Assembly (NCBI GenBank): GCA_005788235.1
Contig: SXYU01000093.1
Location: 1-49,685, forward strand
Length of the DNA: 49,685 nt
From: Cytophagales bacterium
GTDB taxonomy: Bacteria; Bacteroidota; Bacteroidia; Cytophagales; Cyclobacteriaceae
Reading direction: 5' to 3'
The number at the start of each line of letters is the position of its first letter. The stretch's first letter is position 1. The notes below the pieces were generated by a model. It did no database searches. It was not told where the DNA came from and saw nothing but the letters and a program-made list of their open reading frames with translations. This document shows positions 9,114 to 19,124 of the stretch, one piece after another. The position numbers and the translations under genes are program-made.

Positions 9114-10130
9114 ATGCAAATAAAGAAACATAAACCCATCCTTGGAATTAGTATCGGAGATATCAATGGGATTGGACCAGAGGTAATCCTCAAATCACTC
9201 GCTGATTCACGCGTTTTTGGCAATTTTACTCCTTTGATTTATGGGCATGTCAAAGCCTTGTCCCACTATAAAAAATTATTGAACCTCGAAGAATTTTACT
9301 TTACCCAGGTTCGAAGTCATGAGGAAATCCAACACCGAAAAGTGAATGTCATCAACTGCCTAGAGGAATGTCCTGAAGTGATTCCAGGGGTAGAAACGCA
9401 GGAGGCAGGAAAACTTGCACTTACCTCATTTGCAGCTGCAGTGGAGGATTTAAAATCTGGAAAAATTCAGGGATTAGTTACCGCTCCACTTTCAAAAAGC
9501 AATATCAACTCCGAGGCAGTTCCTTTTGTGGGACATACCGAATACCTAATCGAAGCCACCGGGAGTAAATCAGGGTTGATGATGCTGGTAGGTGAAGATC
9601 TGAGGGTAGGTTTAGTTACGGGCCATATTCCCCTATCGCAAGTTGCTGCTGCTGTCACCAAAGAAAAAGTAATCGAGAAAACAAAAGTTTTCATCGAGAG
9701 CTTGGTGCAGGATTTTGGTATTAATAAACCAAAAATTGCCATTCTAGGCTTAAACCCACATGCAGGAGAAGATGGGTTATTGGGTTCAGAGGAAGAAACT
9801 ATCCTCAAGCCCGCCATTCAAGAATTAAAAGATGCCAAGCATTACGTTTTTGGCCCCTACCCCGCAGATGGCTTTTTTGGCATGATGCACCAGCAAAAGT
9901 TTGATGGCGTTCTCGCACTTTACCATGACCAGGGACTTATCCCTTTCAAATCCATTGCATTCAGTAGCGGAGTCAACTTCACTGCAGGACTTTCAGTGGT
10001 GCGAACTTCTCCAGATCATGGCACAGCCTATGCGATTGCCGGAAAAAATGTTGCGGATTGTTCCTCCATGAGAGCCGCATTATTCCTTGCATCTGATATT
10101 GTCGAACGGCATTCACCAAGCACAGAATAG
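9114..10130 (+). CDS. pdxA: 4-hydroxythreonine-4-phosphate dehydrogenase PdxA
   Basis: 'LGISIGDINGIGPEVILKSL', 'VTAPLSKSNINS', 'FVGHTEYL', 'LNPHAGEDGLLG'; ORF track starts at 9084 but ATG at 9114 is more plausible. Confidence 0.95.
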   Translation: MQIKKHKPILGISIGDINGIGPEVILKSLADSRVFGNFTPLIYGHVKALSHYKKLLNLEEFYFTQVRSHEEIQHRKVNVINCLEECPEVIPGVETQEAGKLALTSFAAAVEDLKSGKIQGLVTAPLSKSNINSEAVPFVGHTEYLIEATGSKSGLMMLVGEDLRVGLVTGHIPLSQVAAAVTKEKVIEKTKVFIESLVQDFGINKPKIAILGLNPHAGEDGLLGSEEETILKPAIQELKDAKHYVFGPYPADGFFGMMHQQKFDGVLALYHDQGLIPFKSIAFSSGVNFTAGLSVVRTSPDHGTAYAIAGKNVADCSSMRAALFLASDIVERHSPSTE

Positions 10131-10180
10131 CGTTAAAAAGTAAAAAAGATCAATGAAGCCGAATTATATTTTAATTTCTG

Positions 10181-10212
10181 TTTCACTGATGATAAATTAT
10201 TACCTAAATTTG
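10181..10212 (+). promoter_or_regulatory. candidate promoter for DUF177-rpmF
   Basis: TAAATTTG (10205-10212) fits TAnnTTTG; TTTC-like -33 about 20 nt upstream. Confidence 0.45.
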
Positions 10213-10237
10213 CGGACTTAATTCGAAAGGAAGTAAC

Positions 10238-10798
10238 GTGAAGTTTTGGAAAACCTTTGATATTGAAGTCATTAAATATAAGGAAGGGCTACACGAAATA
10301 GACTTCCCTATTGGAGATGCTTTCTTTCAGCAGGTGGAGGAAAACGATCTTTTGGAAAAAGGAAACTTAACCGCAAGGGTTAAGATAGACAAAGGTGCAA
10401 ACTTGATTGAACTCACTTTTCACATCGTTGGAAAGTTGGAGTTGGTTTGTGACAGAAGTCTTGAAACATTTGAACATCCCTTGGATTTCACTGAAAAGAT
10501 GATCTACAAGTATGGGTCAGAAGTAAAAGAAATAGACGAAAGCGTCATGATGATTACAAGGGACACCCCTTCCATCAATGTAGCGCAACTCATCTACGAA
10601 TTTATTCTACTGGCCTTACCCTTAAAAAAAATTCATCCCGATTACAAGAATGAATTGGATGAAGAGGACAATGAATTGGAAGGTGGATTCGTGTATTTGG
10701 ACGAGGCATTTACTGAAGATTCAGCAGAAGAAAAAGAGTCAACTACACCTGTTGATCCCCGTTGGGAGAAACTTGGAAAATTAAAAAATAAAGAATAA
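10238..10798 (+). CDS. DUF177 (YceD-like) protein upstream of rpmF
   Basis: 186 aa acidic protein immediately upstream of rpmF, 'KLELVCDRSLETFEHPLDFTEKMIYKYG', 'LPLKKIHPD'. Confidence 0.88.
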   Translation: MKFWKTFDIEVIKYKEGLHEIDFPIGDAFFQQVEENDLLEKGNLTARVKIDKGANLIELTFHIVGKLELVCDRSLETFEHPLDFTEKMIYKYGSEVKEIDESVMMITRDTPSINVAQLIYEFILLALPLKKIHPDYKNELDEEDNELEGGFVYLDEAFTEDSAEEKESTTPVDPRWEKLGKLKNKE

Positions 10799-10816
10799 CC
10801 ATAAATCACGCATAAA

Positions 10817-11008
10817 ATGGCACATCCTAAACGCAAAATTTCGAAAACCAGAAGAGATAAAAGAAGAACGCATTACAAGCTGGAGGCTCCTGGATTAGCA
10901 AAATGTCCTACAACTGGCGAAATGCACCTACCTCACAGAGCATTCTGGTTGGATGGCAAACTTTACTACAAGGGACAAGTAATCATCGAAAAAGAGATGA
11001 AGGCTTAA
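10817..11008 (+). CDS. rpmF: 50S ribosomal protein L32
   Basis: '[42 protein letters not shown]'. Confidence 0.97.
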   Translation: MAHPKRKISKTRRDKRRTHYKLEAPGLAKCPTTGEMHLPHRAFWLDGKLYYKGQVIIEKEMKA

Positions 11009-11028
11009 TTTCCCTCAATAGATAATTT

Positions 11029-11060
11029 ATTCCACTCCCAAAAGGGGTGGAATTTTCATT
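11029..11060 (+). terminator. intrinsic terminator after rpmF
   Basis: attccactcc-caaaa-ggggtggaat stem (one G-T wobble) followed by a T-rich tract. Confidence 0.75.
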
Positions 11061-11118
11061 TTTATAAAACACAAGGAAGCTGATTCACAAGGCCTTAACG
11101 CTATTAAAATCGAAGGCT

Positions 11119-11149
11119 TTGGCGTTCAGAAGGCATTGTGTTATTTTTG
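11119..11149 (+). promoter_or_regulatory. candidate promoter for fabH
   Basis: TTG (11119-11121), 20-nt spacer, TATTTTTG (11142-11149). Confidence 0.45.
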
Positions 11150-11224
11150 AACCCGCTGACTACCCATACCCCTTGACTTTTTCTAGGAATTGGTTAGAAA
11201 GAAAAAAGAACTGAATCCGATACG

Positions 11225-12223
11225 ATGGATAAATTAAGAGCAATGGTCACTGGGATTCACGGATATGTTCCTGAGTACCGGCTTACAAACAAAGAATTGG
11301 AATCTCTAGTGGATACCAATGACGAGTGGATTTTGTCCAGAACAGGCATCAAAGAGCGAAGAATCTTAAAGGGCGAAAATCAAGGAACCTCAGTACTTGG
11401 CATCGAAGCAGTCAAAGGTTTGCTGGAAAAAACAGGAACCGACCCGCTGGAAATTGAGCTGATCATCTGCGCCACCGTGACCCCGGATATGCCTTTCCCT
11501 GCCACTGCAAACATAATTGCGGATAAAGTAGGTGCAAAAAATTCCTTTTCCTTCGATATTGGAGCCGCCTGTTCAGGCTTTCTTTATGCATTACAGCTCG
11601 GAGCTCAATTTATTCAGGCCGGAACCCACAAAAAAATTGTGGTGGTTGGTGCAGATAAAATGTCATCGATTGTGGATTACCAAGACCGCACCACTTGCAT
11701 TCTATTTGGGGATGGAGCGGGCGCTGTCCTTCTAGAGCCTACCACCGAAAACCTAGGAATTGTAGATGCCATTTTGAAAGCTGATGGGTCTGGAGAAAAT
11801 TTCCTTCACATGAAAGCTGGGGGAAGCCGCAAGCCAGCAACCTTGGAAACTGTTGCAAATCGAGAGCATTTCGCTTACCAAGAGGGAACTAGTGTTTTCA
11901 AATTTGCGGTAACCAACATGGCGGATGTGAGCGCCGAGGTAATGGAAAGAAACGGCCTCACTGGAGACGATATCGCTTGGTTGGTGCCGCACCAAGCCAA
12001 CAAGCGTATTATCGATGCCACTGCCAACCGAATGGCTGTAGGACCTGAAAAGGTTATGATGAACATTGAGCGCTACGGCAATACCACCGCAGCGACTATT
12101 CCACTATGCCTTTGGGAATACGAGAACCAATTGAAAAAGGGAGATAACCTTATTCTTGCTGCCTTTGGTGGCGGATTTACCTGGGGAGCTATTTACATGA
12201 AATGGGCCCTGGATCCGAAATAA
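11225..12223 (+). CDS. fabH: beta-ketoacyl-ACP synthase III
   Basis: '[17 protein letters not shown]', '[14 protein letters not shown]', '[12 protein letters not shown]', 'GNTTAATIP', '[10 protein letters not shown]'. Confidence 0.96.
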   Translation: MDKLRAMVTGIHGYVPEYRLTNKELESLVDTNDEWILSRTGIKERRILKGENQGTSVLGIEAVKGLLEKTGTDPLEIELIICATVTPDMPFPATANIIADKVGAKNSFSFDIGAACSGFLYALQLGAQFIQAGTHKKIVVVGADKMSSIVDYQDRTTCILFGDGAGAVLLEPTTENLGIVDAILKADGSGENFLHMKAGGSRKPATLETVANREHFAYQEGTSVFKFAVTNMADVSAEVMERNGLTGDDIAWLVPHQANKRIIDATANRMAVGPEKVMMNIERYGNTTAATIPLCLWEYENQLKKGDNLILAAFGGGFTWGAIYMKWALDPK

Positions 12224-12244
12224 TTTATTTGACAAACTAAAAAT

Positions 12245-12808
12245 ATGGCAAGTACTGCAGATTTTAAAAATGGGCTTTGTCTCGAAATGAACAACGACAT
12301 CTTCACGATTGTTGAATTTCAACATGTGAAACCTGGAAAAGGGGCTGCCTTTGTCCGCACCAAGTTGAAGAGCTTACGAAGTGGAAAGACCCTAGAAAAG
12401 ACATTCAATGCCGGAGAAAAAGTCACCACTGCACGCGTTGAAAAAAGAGGCCATCAGTTTCTTTACAAAGATGATCTTGGATACAACTTCATGGATACCA
12501 GCAATTATGAGCAAATTTCCCTTGAGGAACGCTTAATTGAACGCCCCAACCTGCTGAAAGATGGCCAACTTGTGGATATTTTAGTACATGCCGAGCATGA
12601 AACTCCACTATCTGTAGAACTTCCTCCCTTCGTAGAATTGATGATCACCTACACTGAGCCTGGAATAAAAGGAGATACTGCCACGAATGCCCTAAAGCAA
12701 GCAACAGTAGAAACAGGTGCAATTATTATGGTGCCACTCTTTGTAGAGCAGGATACCATGATTAAGGTAGATACCCGAGATGGATCTTACTCAGAAAGAG
12801 TTAAATAA
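12245..12808 (+). CDS. efp: elongation factor P
   Basis: 'FQHVKPGKGAAFVRTKLKSLRSGKTLEKTFNAGEKV', 'FVEQDTMIKVDTRDGSYSERVK'. Confidence 0.97.
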   Translation: MASTADFKNGLCLEMNNDIFTIVEFQHVKPGKGAAFVRTKLKSLRSGKTLEKTFNAGEKVTTARVEKRGHQFLYKDDLGYNFMDTSNYEQISLEERLIERPNLLKDGQLVDILVHAEHETPLSVELPPFVELMITYTEPGIKGDTATNALKQATVETGAIIMVPLFVEQDTMIKVDTRDGSYSERVK

Positions 12809-12903
12809 GTAGTTTAAATCTCTCGATTTATAGTAAATTACTCACCCTTTTCGAAATAGTTCAACCCTAAATGCTCCATAATATGGAACAAAAAAAGAAT
12901 ACT

Positions 12904-13368
12904 ATGAAACCTAAAGAAATCCAAGATTTAATTGATTATATCTCCAATACTGGACTTGCAGAAGTAAAAATCAAGACCGAGGAGTTTGAACTTTCCGTAA
13001 AAAAATATGCAGATGGTGCAACTTCAGCACCTACAACTCAATTTATCGCAGCACCAGCTGCAGTACCTGCGCCTGCCCCAGCGGCAGCTACTCCCGCTGC
13101 GCCAAGCCCTGCACCTAGTTCAAATTTAGTAGAGATTAAATCTCCAATGATTGGTACTTTTTATCTATCCGCCAATCCTGATTCTGCTCCTTTTGTTACA
13201 GAAGGAGGATCAATCAGCGCAGGAAAAACAGTCTGCATCATCGAAGCGATGAAGCTGTTTAATGAAATTGAGGCAGAGATCTCTGGCAAGATTGTCAAAA
13301 TTCTTGTGGCCAACGCCAGCCCTGTAGAATACGACCAACCCCTTTTCTTGGTAGATCCAGCAGGTTGA
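12904..13368 (+). CDS. accB: acetyl-CoA carboxylase biotin carboxyl carrier protein
   Basis: Ala/Pro linker plus biotinyl motif '[23 protein letters not shown]'; ORF track starts at 12871. Confidence 0.96.
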   Translation: MKPKEIQDLIDYISNTGLAEVKIKTEEFELSVKKYADGATSAPTTQFIAAPAAVPAPAPAAATPAAPSPAPSSNLVEIKSPMIGTFYLSANPDSAPFVTEGGSISAGKTVCIIEAMKLFNEIEAEISGKIVKILVANASPVEYDQPLFLVDPAG

Positions 13369-13392
13369 TTTTTGTACTAAATCAAAACAAAC

Positions 13393-14742
13393 GTGTTTAA
13401 AAAAATATTAATTGCCAACCGTGGCGAAATTGCCCTCCGGGTAATTCGTACCTGTAAGGAGATGGGTATCAAAACTGTAGCCGTCTATTCTAAAGCGGAT
13501 AAAGACAGTCTTCACGTTCGATTTGCAGATGAAGCAGTTTGTATTGGACCTGCGCCAAGCCGTGAGTCCTACTTGAATATTCCTAGCATCATTGCGGCAG
13601 CTGAGATCACCAATGCGGACGCCATCCATCCTGGATATGGCTTCTTATCCGAAAACGCAGAGTTTTCAAAAGTTTGCGAGGAATATGGCATCAAGTTTAT
13701 CGGGGCCTCTCCAGACATGATTGCGAAAATGGGAGATAAAGCAACTGCTAAGGCTACCATGAGAGCAGCAGGAGTCCCAACCATTCCAGGTTCAGAAGGC
13801 TTGCTTGACTCCATCGAAGAGGGTTTAGTCATCGCCAAGGAGATGGGCTACCCCGTGATCCTAAAAGCCACTGCTGGTGGAGGAGGTAAAGGAATGCGCA
13901 TCGTAAGAGAAGACAGTGAATTCAAGAAAGCTTGGGATGATGCCAAAATGGAATCTGGTGCTTCTTTTGGCAACGATGGACTGTATTTGGAAAAGTTTGT
14001 TGAAGAACCGCGACACATTGAAATTCAAATTGTTGGTGATAGAACAGGTAAAGCTTGCCACCTATCGGAGCGTGACTGCTCTATCCAACGAAGACACCAA
14101 AAGCTTGTGGAAGAAACTCCCTCTCCATTTATTACAGATGAACTTCGAGATGCTATGGGCAAAGCTGCCATCAAAGGAGCAGAAGCCATTGGCTATGAAG
14201 GAGCAGGCACCATCGAGTTTTTGGTCGACAAAAACCGAAATTTCTATTTTATGGAGATGAATACCCGGATTCAGGTAGAGCATCCCATCACTGAAGAAGT
14301 AACCGACTTTGACCTTATCAAAGAACAAATAAAAGTAGCCGCAGGAGAGACTATTTCTGGTAGAAATTACTACCCAAAGTTATTTGCCATGGAATGTCGT
14401 ATCAATGCAGAAGATCCATCCAATGGCTTCCGACCTAGTCCTGGTAAAATTCTGAATTTGCATATCCCTGGAGGCCGAGGTGTACGGGTAGATTCGCATG
14501 TTTATGCCGGATATATCATCCCTCCCAATTACGATTCCATGATCGCCAAGCTTATCGTGAGCGGGCAAACAAGGGAAGAAGTAATTGTTCGAATGAAGCG
14601 TGCCTTGGAGGAATTTGTGATTGATGGCATCAAAACCACCATTCCCTTCCATATCGCTTTGTTAGAAAATGAAGAATTCAAGGCAGGTAACTTCACTACC
14701 AAGTTTCTTGAATCCTTCGATTTTTCGGCGATCAAAAAATAA
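13393..14742 (+). CDS. accC: acetyl-CoA carboxylase biotin carboxylase subunit
   Basis: '[25 protein letters not shown]', '[14 protein letters not shown]', '[20 protein letters not shown]'; GTG start. Confidence 0.97.
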   Translation: MFKKILIANRGEIALRVIRTCKEMGIKTVAVYSKADKDSLHVRFADEAVCIGPAPSRESYLNIPSIIAAAEITNADAIHPGYGFLSENAEFSKVCEEYGIKFIGASPDMIAKMGDKATAKATMRAAGVPTIPGSEGLLDSIEEGLVIAKEMGYPVILKATAGGGGKGMRIVREDSEFKKAWDDAKMESGASFGNDGLYLEKFVEEPRHIEIQIVGDRTGKACHLSERDCSIQRRHQKLVEETPSPFITDELRDAMGKAAIKGAEAIGYEGAGTIEFLVDKNRNFYFMEMNTRIQVEHPITEEVTDFDLIKEQIKVAAGETISGRNYYPKLFAMECRINAEDPSNGFRPSPGKILNLHIPGGRGVRVDSHVYAGYIIPPNYDSMIAKLIVSGQTREEVIVRMKRALEEFVIDGIKTTIPFHIALLENEEFKAGNFTTKFLESFDFSAIKK

Positions 14743-14767
14743 AAAATTCAATTCTTGAAATTCGATT

Positions 14768-14802
14768 AAAAAAAAGGAGAAACTGAAATTTCTCCTTTTT
14801 TT
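14768..14802. terminator. bidirectional intrinsic terminator between accC and pyk
   Basis: aaaaaaaaggagaaa-ctgaa-atttctcctttttt; symmetric A/T flanks between convergent genes. Confidence 0.85.
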
Positions 14803-14828
14803 GTTCTATCCCAGAAAGCGGGGAGAAA

Positions 14829-16259
14829 TTAGCTTACCACATGTAATTTCAACATGTTTGTTTTCCCTTTTTCGCTTAATGGCATACTTCCTGTGTTCAC
14901 AATTACTTCTCCGGTATGAACTTGTCCATCTCGCTTCAAGATGGCCTCAATATCCGCAAACACCCCATCTGTAGAAGCCTGTCCTTCGTAATAATACACC
15001 CGAACTCCCCAAACGAGAGACAATTGGGTCAAAAGTTTCTGATTTCTTGTAAATATAAAAATAGTTGAAAGTGGACGGTGGGAAGCCAAACGGAATCCGG
15101 TAAACCCTGAAGAAGTAAGGCCTACAATGGCTTTTGCTTTCACATTTCTGGAGAGTCTAGCTGCCATCAGAATTAAGTTATTGCTCAAAAAGGTAGCCTC
15201 CTCCTCAGGTATTTTATACAGGTTGTGGTATACCTCTGCATTTTCTTCCAAATAGGTAATGATGCTGGTCATCGCCTTCACAGCATTAATTGGATACTTC
15301 CCAGAGGCAGTTTCAGCTGAAAGCATCACCGCGTCAGCTCCATCCAATACCGCGTTGGCCACATCGTTGGTTTCTGCACGAGTAGGACGAGGATTTTGAA
15401 TCATACTTTCCATCATTTGAGTAGCAATGATCACTGGCTTGCAGGCCAGCTTGCATTTTTCCACCATCTTCTTTTGCCAAAGAGGTACAATTTCCATGGG
15501 TACTTCTACTCCTAGGTCTCCGCGAGCAACCATGATTGCATCAGTAGCTTCAATGATGGCATCAATATTTTCGAGTGCTTCCGGCTTTTCAATTTTGGCA
15601 ACGATTTTACATTCTTTTCCTGCTTTTTTGATTCGCTCACGTAAATCTGTGATGTCCTCAGCTGAACGAACGAAAGACAGAGCAATCCAATCAACGTCAT
15701 TTGCCAATCCAAATTCTAGATCTTCAAGGTCCTTTTCAGTCAGAGAGGGCGCAGAAACCTTCGTATTCGGCAGATTGATTCCCTTTCTAGATTTCAAAAT
15801 GCCGCCATGGATTACTGTGCAATTCACATCTTTTCCATTGGTGCTATTGACCACCAATTCCAGATTTCCATCATCAATCAATATGTGTTCGCCTTCTTTC
15901 ACATCCTGAGGAAGATTCTTGTAGACAGTACTCACCAAGGAGGCTGTGCCAATCACTGGATCCGAGGTAATGGAGATTTTATCTCCTGAATTTATTTCAA
16001 CTCCGTTATTTTCAATTTCACCCACACGGATTTTTGGACCTTGAAGATCCTGAAGAATACCTAAATGGCAATTCAACTCTTGATTCACTTTTCGGATAGT
16101 CTCAAGCACTTCCTTGTGTACCTCGTGGGAACCATGGGAAAAATTAAGACGAAAGACATTTGCTCCAGCAAAGGCCAAGCTTTTGATCATTTCATAGGAA
16201 TTCGAAGCAGGGCCAATTGTGGCTAAAATTTTTGTCTTCTTAAAAGGTAAATGGGACAT
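14829..16259 (-). CDS. pyk: pyruvate kinase
   Basis: 'KTKILATIGPAS', 'RLNFSHGSHE', 'VARGDLGVEVP', 'IATQMMESMIQNPRPTRAETNDVANAVLDGADAVMLSAETA'. Confidence 0.98.
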   Translation of the reverse strand: MSHLPFKKTKILATIGPASNSYEMIKSLAFAGANVFRLNFSHGSHEVHKEVLETIRKVNQELNCHLGILQDLQGPKIRVGEIENNGVEINSGDKISITSDPVIGTASLVSTVYKNLPQDVKEGEHILIDDGNLELVVNSTNGKDVNCTVIHGGILKSRKGINLPNTKVSAPSLTEKDLEDLEFGLANDVDWIALSFVRSAEDITDLRERIKKAGKECKIVAKIEKPEALENIDAIIEATDAIMVARGDLGVEVPMEIVPLWQKKMVEKCKLACKPVIIATQMMESMIQNPRPTRAETNDVANAVLDGADAVMLSAETASGKYPINAVKAMTSIITYLEENAEVYHNLYKIPEEEATFLSNNLILMAARLSRNVKAKAIVGLTSSGFTGFRLASHRPLSTIFIFTRNQKLLTQLSLVWGVRVYYYEGQASTDGVFADIEAILKRDGQVHTGEVIVNTGSMPLSEKGKTNMLKLHVVS

Positions 16260-16265
16260 AAGGTA

Positions 16266-16694
16266 TTAATAGGTTAATAGGTTTTCTTTTGATTTCAGCT
16301 TGGAAATATCAATCCGTACAATGCTTTGAACCAAAGGATTTTGCGATAGCTTTTTCACAAAATTAATCAAATCCAGTTCTTCTGTTTCATCCTGAATCAA
16401 AAGGAAATAATCCAAGTTTTTAAGTTCAGGTATCAAATATGCAAGTTGCTGAGTGGAATTAATTGCCTTATTTTTTAGAAGCTGAATAAATCCGTGGGGC
16501 AAAGAAAGAAAATACTGTGCGATTTCTAACTTCTCAGAATTTAGAAACTCCAACTCCAAGTCATCCACTTTTACTAAATTAAGTTCCAATTCCTGGTTGA
16601 CTAGCCAAGCCATTCGATATTCTCGTATTGGAGATACGATTCCAAGCAACTCAAAGTCAAAAGCAGGTTCAATTTGGAGCTTGGCCTTCTTCAT
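16266..16694 (-). CDS. IPExxxVDY family protein
   Basis: 'YLIPELKNLDYFLLI' and synteny next to acpP typical of Bacteroidota. Confidence 0.8.
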   Translation of the reverse strand: MKKAKLQIEPAFDFELLGIVSPIREYRMAWLVNQELELNLVKVDDLELEFLNSEKLEIAQYFLSLPHGFIQLLKNKAINSTQQLAYLIPELKNLDYFLLIQDETEELDLINFVKKLSQNPLVQSIVRIDISKLKSKENLLTY

Positions 16695-16784
16695 TCGGAA
16701 AGTTCAGTATAGAGGACAAAAATAGAAATTAAAACGAAGCAAGGGCCATATTCGCAGGATGCAAAATTTACTTCCTCCATTTCT

Positions 16785-16815
16785 TTGTCAATTAGGCATT
16801 AAATATATTTCTTTG
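16785..16815 (+). promoter_or_regulatory. candidate acpP promoter
   Basis: TTG, 20-nt spacer, TTTCTTTG (near match to TAnnTTTG) about 30 nt before acpP. Confidence 0.35.
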
Positions 16816-16845
16816 CGGAGAGTTATTAACTAAACTGATCACAAA

Positions 16846-17082
16846 ATGTCTGAAATTGCACAAAAAGTAAAGGCCATCATTGTTGACAAACTTGGCGTAG
16901 AAGAATCTGAAGTAACTATGGAAGCAAGCTTTACCAATGATCTTGGCGCTGATTCTTTGGATACTGTAGAATTGATTATGGAATTCGAAAAAGAATTCAA
17001 CATCTCAATTCCAGACGACCAAGCAGAACAAATCGGTACCGTAGGCGCTGCTGTAGCGTACCTTGAGGCCAACGTAAAATAA
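16846..17082 (+). CDS. acpP: acyl carrier protein
   Basis: '[29 protein letters not shown]'. Confidence 0.98.
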   Translation: MSEIAQKVKAIIVDKLGVEESEVTMEASFTNDLGADSLDTVELIMEFEKEFNISIPDDQAEQIGTVGAAVAYLEANVK

Positions 17083-17103
17083 AAATCCCTCAAATTCATT
17101 TCC

Positions 17104-18354
17104 ATGAATTTAAAAAGAGTTGTAGTAACGGGCATAGGTGCACTCACTCCGATCGGTAATACCAAAGACGAGTTCTGGAAAGGATTAGCTTCTGGTGTGA
17201 GTGGCGCCGCCCCCATTACTCATTTTGATGCTTCGCTTTTTAAAACCCAGTTTGCCTGCGAAGTAAAAAACTTTGATGTCGAGCAATTTATCGAGCGCAA
17301 AGAAGCGCGCAAAATGGATCCCTTCACCCAATATGCACTGGTCGCCGCTGAGGAGGCTATGGGTGATTCAGGACTTAACTTGGAAACCCTTGACCTTTCC
17401 CGTGCAGGGGTGATCTGGGGCTCTGGTATCGGAGGAATCAAAACATTCCAAGAAGAGGTAACCGCCTTCAATCAAGGTGATGGTACTCCTCGATTCAATC
17501 CCTTCTTTATTCCTAAAATGATTGCCGACATTGCTGCGGGATTCATCTCCATAAAATATGGATTTAGAGGCCCTAACTTTGTGACTGTTTCTGCTTGTGC
17601 TTCTGCTACAAATGCGTTAATCGATGCCTTTAATTACATCCGATTGGGCAAAGCTGATGTATTTATCAGTGGCGGATCCGAAGCTGCTGTTACCGAATCC
17701 GGTATCGGTGGATTCAATGCTATGAAAGCCCTTTCCCAACGAAATGATTCTCCTCAAACTGCTTCTAGGCCTTTTGACAATGACCGCGATGGTTTTGTTT
17801 TGGGTGAAGGTGCAGGGGCTTTGATTCTAGAAGAACTAGAACATGCCAAAGCCAGAGGAGCAAAAATATATGCCGAGTTGGTCGGCGGCGGCATGACCGC
17901 AGATGCCAACCACATCACTGCTCCACATCCAGAAGGATTAGGCGCGAGCAGTGTCATGAAAATTGCACTCGAAGATTCGGGTCTTCGGCCTGAGCAAATT
18001 GATTACATCAATGTGCACGGCACCTCAACTCCACTAGGTGATGTGAGCGAAACCAAAGCCATACAGCAAATATTTGGGGAGCATGCATACAAGATGAATA
18101 TCAGTAGTACCAAGTCCATGACAGGGCATCTATTAGGGGCTGCAGGGGCCATTGAAGCAATTGCATGTATTTTTGCTATGCAGAACAGCCTTGTTCCTCC
18201 CACAATCAACCATTTTACTGATGACGAGGCATTTGATCCTAGGCTCAACCTAACTTTCAACAGCCCGCAGGAAAGAGAAATTAACTACGCGCTTAGTAAC
18301 ACCTTCGGATTTGGCGGGCACAACTGCTCTGTCATTTTCAAAAAATACAACTGA
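17104..18354 (+). CDS. fabF: beta-ketoacyl-ACP synthase II
   Basis: 'RVVVTGIGALTPIGN', 'VSACASATNALIDA', 'NVHGTSTPLGD', 'NTFGFGGHNCSVIFKK'. Confidence 0.98.
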   Translation: MNLKRVVVTGIGALTPIGNTKDEFWKGLASGVSGAAPITHFDASLFKTQFACEVKNFDVEQFIERKEARKMDPFTQYALVAAEEAMGDSGLNLETLDLSRAGVIWGSGIGGIKTFQEEVTAFNQGDGTPRFNPFFIPKMIADIAAGFISIKYGFRGPNFVTVSACASATNALIDAFNYIRLGKADVFISGGSEAAVTESGIGGFNAMKALSQRNDSPQTASRPFDNDRDGFVLGEGAGALILEELEHAKARGAKIYAELVGGGMTADANHITAPHPEGLGASSVMKIALEDSGLRPEQIDYINVHGTSTPLGDVSETKAIQQIFGEHAYKMNISSTKSMTGHLLGAAGAIEAIACIFAMQNSLVPPTINHFTDDEAFDPRLNLTFNSPQEREINYALSNTFGFGGHNCSVIFKKYN

Positions 18355-18359
18355 TCCGC

Positions 18360-19100
18360 GTGAAGCTCTTTCAGCGATTAGGAATCCACTCCCTCTTTTT
18401 TAGTTCAAAGGACAAGCAGCTTGCTACCTCAATTCAATTGATTCTAGGGTTCAAGCCTTTTAATTTGGCACTTTACCGACTTGCACTTACGCCTGCAGGA
18501 TTGGGAGAAGAAACAGACAAAGGGTTTCGAAAGTCAAATGAACGACTTGAATTTTTAGGTGACGCAATCCTTGGTGCTGCTATTGCCGAATATTTATTTA
18601 AAAAATATCCATATAGAGATGAGGGATTTCTGACCGAAACAAGGTCCAAATTGGTTAATAGAGAAACTTTGAACGAGGTTGGAATAAAAATAGGTTTAAA
18701 GAAGACCCTGCAGCAGGTAATCGATAATCGCCAATTTGTCGCGAATAAATCCCTCTACGGTGATATCCTTGAAGCATTTTTAGGAGCTATCTATTTGGAT
18801 CGAGGGTACGCGTTTACTAAAAAATTAATTCTCCAACGGATCCTAATTCACCTAGATTTGGAAGGAATGGTCACCACCGTTTCCAACCATAAAAGTAAGC
18901 TAATTGAGTGGTCTCAGCGGGAAGGAAACCAGGTTGAATTTCAAATTGTTCATGTAAGCAGCAACCAAAGGTACAAGGAGTTTGTTGTAGCTGTGGTAGT
19001 CAACGGAGAAGAGGTTACCCAAGGCAAAGGAGAAACCAAGAAAAAAGCAGAGCAAGAAGCTTCAAAAAATGCCTGTGAGAAACTTCAGATTACCCGTTGA
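18360..19100 (+). CDS. rnc: ribonuclease III
   Basis: 'NERLEFLGDAILGAAIAEYLF', 'GDILEAFLGAIYLDRG', C-terminal dsRBD. Confidence 0.96.
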   Translation: MKLFQRLGIHSLFFSSKDKQLATSIQLILGFKPFNLALYRLALTPAGLGEETDKGFRKSNERLEFLGDAILGAAIAEYLFKKYPYRDEGFLTETRSKLVNRETLNEVGIKIGLKKTLQQVIDNRQFVANKSLYGDILEAFLGAIYLDRGYAFTKKLILQRILIHLDLEGMVTTVSNHKSKLIEWSQREGNQVEFQIVHVSSNQRYKEFVVAVVVNGEEVTQGKGETKKKAEQEASKNACEKLQITR

Positions 19101-19124
19101 TCCGTTAAATTCACTGAGGAAAGC

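Noticed and set aside
12994-13140. Ala/Pro repeat in accB as a novel repeat
   Set aside because: Flexible Ala/Pro linkers are normal in biotin carboxyl carrier proteins
15427-15909. 160-aa plus-strand ORF opposite pyk
   Set aside because: Antisense shadow of a conserved pyruvate kinase gene
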